27,254 nt of DNA from CAZHGD01 sp964531735 (lineage in GTDB: Bacteria; Armatimonadota; UBA10988), in assembly GCA_964531735.1 (NCBI GenBank), contig CAZHGD010000099.1:1-27254 (forward strand), given 5' to 3'. Below the pieces are notes generated by a model. The model was not told where the DNA came from. It ran no database searches and worked only from the letters and a program-made list of their open reading frames with translations. Positions 21,163 to 27,254 of this stretch are shown one piece after another (positions within the stretch are counted from its first letter, which is position 1; each line of letters begins with the position of its first letter). Made by a program: the position numbers and the translations under genes.

Positions 21163-23925
21163 ATGTGCTGTCTGACGCTGCTCTGGTGTGCCCTGACCGC
21201 CGCGCCGGCGCCCGCGCCCGGCGAAGTGCGCCTGGCCGTGCTGGCCGATACCAATCTGTCGGCCTATCCGAGCGAACAGCGCTGCACCTACGGGGCGCGC
21301 AGTGCCGCCCGCGTCAAGGGCATCGAGATGTTCTGGCTGGGGCGCTTCGACACGGCACCGCTGGCCGGACACCGTGTGACCGGGGCGCGCTTCGTCTGCC
21401 GCGCGGTGCGCGAGCAGTTCCGCACGCTCGGGTTCTCGACGGTGGCCGCCGACTGGGCGGAAGGCGATGGTCAAGGCGACGCCAACCGGCCGGGCACCTG
21501 CTGGTTGGCCCGGGGTCTGCCCGGTGGTGCGCTGGCGCCCTGGAGTGAGACCGGGGTCGACTTTGGCGACGTCGCCTGGACCGCGGGGCACACGCTGGTC
21601 TCCTACGGCGAGGTGACGCGGCACGGCGACGGCTGGCTGAGCGCACCGGTGGCGCCGCGGTTGCTCGAGGCCTGCGCGAGTGGGGCCTCGGCCGGCCTCT
21701 GCGTCAGTGACGAGACCGGCCAGACGCGTGCCAACAACGACATCTACTGCCGCGAGCAGAGCGCTTCGGCGCCATACGTCCTGGTCACTCGGACGCCGGC
21801 CACGGCGGCCACGGCGCGGGTGTCGCAGTTGGTCACCGAGCCACTGGTGGCCACCGATGGCACGGTCCAGGGCGCGGCCGAAGTGCGGTTCGACCTGGCC
21901 GCCGCAGCCGACGCTCTACCGCGCCTGGCCATCGACGCGGCGGTCAACGGCCAGCCGGTGCCACGCTGGCGGTTGCCCCAGCCGGTCAACGGCCGCAACG
22001 CGTTCAGCATCGACGGGCTGGCGCCCGGCTCGGCCATCGTGGTGGAGGTCCGTTGCGGCGGCTCGGCTCAGCGCACCGACGGCCGGGCGGGTGAGGCGCT
22101 GGCACCGGCCACCTGGCCTGCGTCGGCAACAGCTCCCGCCGCCGGCGCCGACAGTCCGGTCTACGCGGTGCCGGGGACCTGCCATGTCCACCCGGTGACG
22201 GCGAACGTGCTGGAGGAGGTCGGCGAAGCCGCGTATGCCGGCCCCGCCAAGGGCACCTGGCGCCGCGCCAATCCGGTCTGGGACGGCCACGCCGTCAGCC
22301 TGGCCGGTGCGCGCGGTGAGGCCGTGTGCTTCCAGATCGTAGCCGACGGCGTGATGGACCAGGAACTGCCGGAGCGGCACGACCTGCGCGGCGCGGGCGG
22401 GGTCCTGCCCATCGAGGCGGTGCGCGTCGAGCGGCTGTGGCTGGTCCACGATCCCCACCCGGTGGCCGAGATCGCCGTACCGTGGGCTGCCGCGCGGCGG
22501 ACCAGCTTTCCGACGGTGCGCGGTCAGCGCTACTGGCCGGTGCTGGTCGAGATCCAGATCCCGCGCGATGCGGCACCGGGCGACTACCTCAGCGCCTGGG
22601 CCTATGGCGGCCGGTCGCTGCCGATCCGGCTGACGGTGTGGCCGCACACGTTGCCCGACGAGCTGGGGTTCGACGTCTCGCTGAACTCCTACGGGCGCGT
22701 GTACGAGCAGTACCAGGTGGCGGACGGCACCAGCGACGCGGCGTTGGCCGCGGAAAACGAAGTCCACCGGCTGGCCCACCGCTACCGGTTGACCTGGGCG
22801 CCGCTGACCTATGGCCAGAGCGGCCGGGTAGAGTGGGGCGCCGGGCCGGTGGTGGGCGAGGGCGAGCGGCCGAGTTGCGACTTCGCCACGTTCGACCGGC
22901 GGTTCGGCCCGTTGCTGAGCGGCGACGCACTTGCCGGACTGCCGCGGCCGGGCGTGCCGCTACGGCATATCTACCTGCCGTTCTGTGAGCACTGGCCGAC
23001 GCCGATGGACCAGTACGCCTGGCGGCCGACGGCGACAGGCTGGCCGGACCTGCTGATCGACCATGCGCTCCACGCGCCGCCGATCGAGCAGGCTTTCCCC
23101 GCGAGCTACCAGGCCCGGTTCCGCGAGGTGGCCCGCCTCACCGCGCAGCACTTCCAGGAGCGTGGCTGGTCGCGCACGCAGGCGCAGTGCTACCTCAACG
23201 ACAAGTACGACTACCGCGACCCGAAGCAAGGTGGGCGCGGCACATCTTGGTGGCTGCTGGACGAACCGATGCACCGCGATGACTGGCTGGCGCTACGCTT
23301 CTTCGGCCGGCTGTTCAAGGACGGGGTGGCCGCCGTAGCGGTCCGCAACCTGGTGGTGCGCGCCGACATCTCGCGGCCGCAGTGGCAGCGAGACTGGCTC
23401 GACGGCAGCATCGACCTGGCCGTCGTCGGCCGCGCGTACGCCGTACACCAGCGGCGGACCAGGGCCTGGCTCGATCGCGAGCGCGTCACGGCCTGGACCT
23501 ATGCGTCGGCGCACCGGCCGGGCGCCTCCAATCTGAACGCGGTGGCCTGGTGCCTGTCGGCTTACCTGGCCGGCGCCGATGGGGTCGTACCGTGGAACAG
23601 CATCGGTGGCGAGGCGAACTACGTCACCCCGGCCGACACCGCGCTCATCCTGCCGGGCCGGCGGTTCGGCCTGGCCGGGCCGGTGGCCAGCGTGAGGCTG
23701 AAGGCGTTGCGCGAAGGGCAGCAAGAGGTGGAACGGCTGCGGCTGCTGGCGGGCAAGCGCGGCTGGTCGCGCGGGCAGATGGCCGCTGCGGTTGGCGCGC
23801 GACTCGACCTGCGCGGGCAGGCCACCGGTCAGGGCGAAGAGGCCGGCCGCCTGAGCTTCGCGGGGCTGGATGCGACGAAGCTGGCTCGCCTGCGGCGCGA
23901 GGTGGCGGCGGAACTGGAGCAGTAG
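21163..23925 (+). CDS. Secreted DUF4091 protein with DNRLRE-like N-terminus
   Basis: This is a 920-residue protein. The first 18 residues are hydrophobic (LTLLWCALTAAPAPA) and may be an export signal, although it lacks a basic start. Residues about 20-190 resemble a DNRLRE/CBM96-type beta domain: an array of TNLSAYPSEQRCTYG, then VKGIEMFWLGRFDTAPL and a SYGEVTRHG segment. A linker and beta domains follow. From about 500 onward there is a large catalytic-like domain of the DUF4091 (glycoside-hydrolase-like) type, with WWLLDEPMHRDDWLALRFF and GADGVVPWNSIGGEANY. Its enzymatic activity is unproven. I chose ATG 21163 because GAGG lies seven bases upstream; GTG 21157 is also possible. It is in line with truB (gap 36 bases). 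Confidence 0.72.
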   Translation: MCCLTLLWCALTAAPAPAPGEVRLAVLADTNLSAYPSEQRCTYGARSAARVKGIEMFWLGRFDTAPLAGHRVTGARFVCRAVREQFRTLGFSTVAADWAEGDGQGDANRPGTCWLARGLPGGALAPWSETGVDFGDVAWTAGHTLVSYGEVTRHGDGWLSAPVAPRLLEACASGASAGLCVSDETGQTRANNDIYCREQSASAPYVLVTRTPATAATARVSQLVTEPLVATDGTVQGAAEVRFDLAAAADALPRLAIDAAVNGQPVPRWRLPQPVNGRNAFSIDGLAPGSAIVVEVRCGGSAQRTDGRAGEALAPATWPASATAPAAGADSPVYAVPGTCHVHPVTANVLEEVGEAAYAGPAKGTWRRANPVWDGHAVSLAGARGEAVCFQIVADGVMDQELPERHDLRGAGGVLPIEAVRVERLWLVHDPHPVAEIAVPWAAARRTSFPTVRGQRYWPVLVEIQIPRDAAPGDYLSAWAYGGRSLPIRLTVWPHTLPDELGFDVSLNSYGRVYEQYQVADGTSDAALAAENEVHRLAHRYRLTWAPLTYGQSGRVEWGAGPVVGEGERPSCDFATFDRRFGPLLSGDALAGLPRPGVPLRHIYLPFCEHWPTPMDQYAWRPTATGWPDLLIDHALHAPPIEQAFPASYQARFREVARLTAQHFQERGWSRTQAQCYLNDKYDYRDPKQGGRGTSWWLLDEPMHRDDWLALRFFGRLFKDGVAAVAVRNLVVRADISRPQWQRDWLDGSIDLAVVGRAYAVHQRRTRAWLDRERVTAWTYASAHRPGASNLNAVAWCLSAYLAGADGVVPWNSIGGEANYVTPADTALILPGRRFGLAGPVASVRLKALREGQQEVERLRLLAGKRGWSRGQMAAAVGARLDLRGQATGQGEEAGRLSFAGLDATKLARLRREVAAELEQ

Positions 23926-23926
23926 G

Positions 23927-24262
23927 ATGACGGTGGCAGACCTGACCGCGCGGATGCACGCGTTCGTGGACAGCAAGGGCTGGTACGACGCGGAATCGCG
24001 CCGGCCGCAGACACCACGCAACCTGGCCGTCTCGCTGGCTATCGAGGCGGCCGAAGTCCTGGAGCACTTCCAGTGGAGCGAGGCCTACGACCCTCAGGAA
24101 CTGGCCGGCGAACTGGCCGACGTGGCGCTCTACCTGTTGCAGTTGGCCGACATTTGCGGCGTTGACCTGGCGCAGGCCATACTCGACAAACTGGCGCACA
24201 ATCAGCAGCGGTCGTGGATGCCGGAAGACGAGAGCCGGGGATGTGACGATGATGACGTGTGA
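23927..24262 (+). CDS. MazG-like nucleotide pyrophosphohydrolase
   Basis: This is a 111-residue all-alpha NTP pyrophosphatase of the MazG/RS21-C6 type, which hydrolyses non-canonical or surplus (d)NTPs to the monophosphate and pyrophosphate. The two metal-binding helices show ExxE in LAIEAAEVLEHFQW (Glu40/Glu43) and ExxD in GELADVALYLLQLAD (Glu62/Asp65), the classic EXXE...EXXD layout. TPRNLAVSLAIEAAE is the usual lead-in. The ATG at 23927 starts one base after the upstream stop and has GGAG seven bases before it. The C-terminal end is acidic (DDDDV). The gene overlaps the following TldD/PmbA gene by 14 bases. Confidence 0.9.
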   Translation: MTVADLTARMHAFVDSKGWYDAESRRPQTPRNLAVSLAIEAAEVLEHFQWSEAYDPQELAGELADVALYLLQLADICGVDLAQAILDKLAHNQQRSWMPEDESRGCDDDDV

Positions 24263-25571
24263 TGAAGCGGTGGCGGTCTGCGAGCAGGTGCTGGCCCTGG
24301 CCGACTGCGACGCCGAGGCGACGGCGTCGATCCGCGGCGAGGCGCTGCTCCGGTTCGCCAACAACGAGCCGATCGAGCATGGCCAGTCGGTCGAGCGCAA
24401 CCTGGAGGTGCGTCTGCGCGATGGGGGGCGGTTCGGCGAGGCCAGCGGTGACTGGCTGCTGAACGGTGGCGTGGCCGGGCTGTTGGCCGCGGCGCGCGCC
24501 CAGATGGCGGTCCTGCCGCCGGAGCCGGACCTGTTGCCGTCGGTGCCGGGGCAGCCGCTGCTGTCGGTGCTGGCCTACCAGGCCGACGCCTCGCTGGCGG
24601 CCTTCGACGCCGAGGCGCGCGCGGCGGTGGCCGGACAGCTCATCGGGCCGAGCCGGGAGGCCGGTCTACGCGCGGCGGGGGTCTGCGCGGTCACCGAGCG
24701 CCACCTCGCCAAGGCGACCAGTGGCGGGATGCGCGGGCGCTATGCGTCGACGCGCCTCGAGGCCGAGGTCACCGCGCAGAGCGACGACAGCACGGGGTGG
24801 GGCTGGTGCGGTTCGCGTAGCGCCGCCAACCTGACCGTCGCCGACGCCGCCCGCCGGGCGGTCGAAGTCGCCTTGCGCAGCCGCGAGCCGGCGGCCCTCG
24901 AGCCAGGCAGCTACCGCGTCGTGCTCGGACCGGAGGCGGTGGCGACACTGCTCGGCTTCGTGGCCAGCGGCTTCAACGCGCGCGCCTGGCTGGAGGGTCG
25001 CAACTACCTCGTCGGGCGCCTCGGTGAGGATCTGTTCAGCCCCGAGGTCAACCTGACGCAGGACATCTGCCATCCGGCGCTGCAAGCCTGTCCGTTCGAC
25101 GACGACGGCCTCGGGGTGCGCCGCGTGGAACTGGTGCACTGGGGGCGAGCCAACGCCTTGCTGCACGACCGCCGGACCGCGGCCGAGTGCGGCGCCGACC
25201 CGACCGGGCCATCGGCCGGCGGTCGAGTCCGGCAAGGCTGCCATGCCACGGCCTTGGTCATGGACGGTGGCGAAGCCAGCGAGCAGGACCTGATCGCCGT
25301 CTGCGGTGACGGTCTGTACATCAATCGCTTCTGGTACACCAACTGGGTGGACCCGCGCGAGTGCGTGATCACCGGCATGACGCGCGACGGCACGTTTCGC
25401 ATTCGCGACGGCCAACTGGCCGAGCCGCTGACCAACGCCCGGTTCAATCAGAACCTGCTGGTGCTGCTGCGCCAGGTGCTGGCACTGGGTCGGCCGGTGG
25501 CCCGGCCTGGCGTGGTGGCACCGGCGCTGCTGGCCGACGGCTTCACCATCAGCAGCGGAACGACCTTCTAG
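24249..25571 (+). CDS. TldD/PmbA-family metallopeptidase-like protein
   Basis: This 440-residue protein belongs to the TldD/PmbA (TldE) family. In E. coli the pair cleaves unfolded peptides and matures microcins. The N-terminal part has EHGQSVERNLEVRLRDGGRFGEASG (39-63), the middle SDDSTGWGWCGSRSAANLTV, and the C-terminal end TGMTRDGTFRIRDGQLAEPLTNARFNQNLLVLL, all typical. I see no HExxxH zinc motif, so it is TldE/PmbA-like, not the zinc subunit; a TldD partner is not in the window. Starts at 24249 and 24252 are both plausible; I chose 24249 because GGGGA lies about seven bases upstream. It overlaps the MazG-like gene by 14 bases. Confidence 0.85.
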   Translation: MMTCDEAVAVCEQVLALADCDAEATASIRGEALLRFANNEPIEHGQSVERNLEVRLRDGGRFGEASGDWLLNGGVAGLLAAARAQMAVLPPEPDLLPSVPGQPLLSVLAYQADASLAAFDAEARAAVAGQLIGPSREAGLRAAGVCAVTERHLAKATSGGMRGRYASTRLEAEVTAQSDDSTGWGWCGSRSAANLTVADAARRAVEVALRSREPAALEPGSYRVVLGPEAVATLLGFVASGFNARAWLEGRNYLVGRLGEDLFSPEVNLTQDICHPALQACPFDDDGLGVRRVELVHWGRANALLHDRRTAAECGADPTGPSAGGRVRQGCHATALVMDGGEASEQDLIAVCGDGLYINRFWYTNWVDPRECVITGMTRDGTFRIRDGQLAEPLTNARFNQNLLVLLRQVLALGRPVARPGVVAPALLADGFTISSGTTF

Positions 25572-25582
25572 GAGGACGAACG

Positions 25583-26785
25583 GTGAGTGAGCAGGCGCCG
25601 GTGGTGCTATCCGTGGGACGGCCGCTGGCCGAGCAGCCGTGGCTGCGCGCGGTGCTGGCCGAGCTGGGGGCCGAACTGGTGGCGGCGTCACACGGCGAGG
25701 TGGCCCTGGACCGGGTGGCGCAGTCGCCGCCCGATCTGGTCCTGGTGAGCACCGACCCCGGCGGCCTGGACGCCTGGGAGGTCTGTCGCCGGATCACCCA
25801 AGAGCCCCACACGGCCCATCTGCCGGTCTTCGTGGTGGCCATGGCCTCGACGCCGGCCCTGGTCGAGGAGGCCGTGGCGGCAGGTGCCCTGGATGTGCTG
25901 GCGCCGCCGGTCACCCGCGGCGAGGCCGCCGGGCGCTTGCGCAACGCGCTGTCGCGCAAGCGGGCCTACGACCAGTGCCGGCGCCGGCTGCACGATCTCC
26001 GCCAGGTGAACAGCGCGCGCGACGGCATCGCCCGGCTGGCCCTCCGCGACATCGACCTGATGCTCGGCGTGGCGATGCGGGCGATGGCCGGTTGCGAACC
26101 GTCGGCGCCCGACGCCGAGCGCTATCTGCGTGTGGCGGCCGGCGAGGTTACGGCGGCCCGCGAGACGGTCGAGGTGCTGCAACTGGTGCGCGTCATCGAG
26201 GATGCGGAGTGGCGCTTCGATCCGCAGCCGTGTGACCTGTCCACGCTGCTGGCCACGTTGCTCGAGGCGGTGGCGAACGATGGTGGCCCGGCGGTGGCCG
26301 CCACCTTGGCGTCGGACCTGAACCTCCGCGCCGATGGCAGCCTGCTCTGCCATGGCGTGCGCGCGCTCCTCAGCCACCTCACGGACCGGCTCCTGGAGCC
26401 CGGGACGGTCAGCCTGTCGCTGAGTGGCCAGGCCGGCGGCGCCCGGTTGGAGCTGCGGGCCGAGGGCGAGGTGAGACGACGCGACGACGTCTTCGACCCG
26501 GTCAAGTCGGTGCTGCAGCTCACCTTGGCCCGGATGGTGGCCGAAGCGCACGGGGGCTGGCTGGACGTGGGTGATGGCGATCCACCGGTGCTGGTGCTCT
26601 GGCTGCCGGCGGAGCCACCGAGCGGCACGCGCTGGCCGCCGTCGAGCGTGGTCAGTACGGGCGCACCAGCGGGGGCAAGGTCAGCGCCATCAGAAGAAGT
26701 TGAAGCGGTTGACATGCTAAGGGCCAGGCGAGAGTTGCCCGCCCCGCTGCCATCGTTGCGGCTGCCACCGCCAACGGCGGATTGA
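25583..26785 (+). CDS. Degenerate receiver plus histidine-kinase-like protein
   Basis: This is a 400-residue soluble protein. Residues 5-125 fold like a CheY receiver (PPDLVLVSTDPGGLDAWEVC), but the phospho-acceptor Asp is Ser56, the acidic pair after strand 1 is missing (VLSVGRPL), the switch Thr is Ala86, and the conserved Lys is Pro108. Residues 134-205 look like a dimerisation helix pair without the H-box (no His in 145-170). Residues 215-343 match a GHKL ATPase end (LQLTLARMVAEAHGGWLDV) but lack the N-box Asn in CHGVRALLSHLTDRL. It therefore looks like an inactive hybrid sensor used as a scaffold or ligand sensor. The GTG at 25583 has AGGAGG seven bases upstream. The final ~55 residues overlap a minus-strand gene. 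Confidence 0.72.
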   Translation: MSEQAPVVLSVGRPLAEQPWLRAVLAELGAELVAASHGEVALDRVAQSPPDLVLVSTDPGGLDAWEVCRRITQEPHTAHLPVFVVAMASTPALVEEAVAAGALDVLAPPVTRGEAAGRLRNALSRKRAYDQCRRRLHDLRQVNSARDGIARLALRDIDLMLGVAMRAMAGCEPSAPDAERYLRVAAGEVTAARETVEVLQLVRVIEDAEWRFDPQPCDLSTLLATLLEAVANDGGPAVAATLASDLNLRADGSLLCHGVRALLSHLTDRLLEPGTVSLSLSGQAGGARLELRAEGEVRRRDDVFDPVKSVLQLTLARMVAEAHGGWLDVGDGDPPVLVLWLPAEPPSGTRWPPSSVVSTGAPAGARSAPSEEVEAVDMLRARRELPAPLPSLRLPPPTAD

Positions 26786-27254
26786 AGAAGATCCACAGGC
26801 GCTCGGCCTCGCCCTTGACCGACCCGCTGACGTCGAGCAAGAGCATGGTGGCGACGGCCGCGACCACCAGCCCGGCGGCGCACGGCCCCAGTTCCTGGCG
26901 TCGCGCCAAGCCGGTCAGGGCGACCCAGGCGAGGGGGAGACCGAGCAGCAGGCCGTAGTCCAGCAGGTTGGGCAGCACCCACTTGAGGTAGTGACGATGG
27001 GCGATGCCGCCGCCGCTGTGAGCGTGTGCGTCCAGGCAGTGGCCGAAGACCGTCATCGTGTGTAGACCGGCCAGTGACGCCAGGCCCAGTACCAAGCCCA
27101 CGCCGATCGCCAGTTCGAGCGCGGCGCGGCCGGCGGCCCGAGTGCCCGCGCGGCGGCTGGTGACCACCAACCAGGCCAGCGCCAGCGCCAGCGAGGCCGT
27201 GGCGCCGAGCGAGACCAGCAGCGAGCCCGATATCTGCGAACTACAAAAAATGTA
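26652..27254 (-). CDS. Polytopic membrane protein, C-terminal part (5' truncated)
   Basis: A minus-strand frame is open from the right edge of the window to its stop at 26652, giving about 200 residues of the C-terminal part; the true start lies outside. It contains about five hydrophobic helices. Between them is HSGGGIAHRHYLKWVLPNLLD, then a loop reading VSGSVKGEAERLWIFFNPP ahead of the last two helices. The GEAERLW...P signature is one I associate with membrane-embedded glycosyltransferase-like proteins, often of unknown substrate. Its last 134 bases overlap the tail of the plus-strand degenerate kinase gene. Confidence 0.6.
   Translation of the reverse strand, partial: YIFCSSQISGSLLVSLGATASLALALAWLVVTSRRAGTRAAGRAALELAIGVGLVLGLASLAGLHTMTVFGHCLDAHAHSGGGIAHRHYLKWVLPNLLDYGLLLGLPLAWVALTGLARRQELGPCAAGLVVAAVATMLLLDVSGSVKGEAERLWIFFNPPLAVAAATMAAGRATLAWPLACQPLQLLLMALTLPPLVRPY

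Noticed and set aside
26709..26714. Perfect TTGACA inside the tail of the degenerate kinase gene
   Set aside because: No -10 box lies 16-18 bases downstream, and no plus-strand gene follows.
1..27254. tRNA, rRNA, CRISPR, insertion sequence or prophage content
   Set aside because: No cloverleaf, direct-repeat array, transposase, integrase or phage structural gene was seen on reading both strands.

Overview
The window is about 27 kb of very GC-rich bacterial chromosome, densely coded on both strands, with strong purine-rich Shine-Dalgarno sites (GGAGG, AGGAGG, GAGGAG) before most genes. No rRNA, tRNA, CRISPR array, transposase or phage gene was seen. The mix of a DUF6785-type giant membrane protein, a DUF4091 secreted protein, a GH31 glycosidase, secreted caspase-fold proteins, a phasin-like protein beside an AarF/UbiB kinase, and ordinary housekeeping genes suggests an environmental, carbohydrate-using bacterium. 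Armatimonadota or a Planctomycetota-like lineage is my best guess. This is inference from gene families, not from a marker gene.

Layout. (1) 1-4890, plus strand: the tail of a membrane protein, then D-Ala-D-Ala ligase, an MgtC/DUF4010 membrane protein and a GH31 glycosidase, ending in a 15-bp perfect-stem hairpin. (2) 4891-5190: a paired, inverted REP/BIME-like repeat. (3) 5191-10785, minus strand: a DegT-type aminotransferase, a degraded stretch that may hold the end of an FGE/sulfatase-modifying domain, a secreted caspase-fold protease carrying extra STN-like and TIM-barrel-like domains, and an adjacent second caspase-fold protein that has lost both catalytic residues. (4) 10852-13207, minus strand: a FecCD-type permease and its ATPase with a candidate promoter/operator, and a small secreted YfiR/DUF4154-like protein. 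(5) 13382-17654: a minus-strand esterase plus DUF6785 pair, divergent from an OFA-type MFS transporter. (6) 17816-26785, plus strand: a nearly gapless run of eight genes (phasin-like, AarF/UbiB, rbfA, truB, DUF4091 protein, MazG-like, TldD/PmbA, degenerate receiver/kinase). (7) 26652-27254, minus strand: the 3' part of a polytopic membrane protein that overlaps the previous gene tail-to-tail and runs off the window.

How the parts may work together. Peptidoglycan precursor synthesis (ddl), translation and ribosome maturation (rbfA, truB) and quinone/lipid-type kinase functions are housekeeping. GH31, the acetylesterase-like hydrolase, DUF6785, DUF4091 and the MFS transporter suggest uptake and processing of carbohydrates or their products. 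The most unusual content is the tandem active/inactive secreted caspase pair, and the two-component-like protein in which every classical catalytic signature appears to be replaced.
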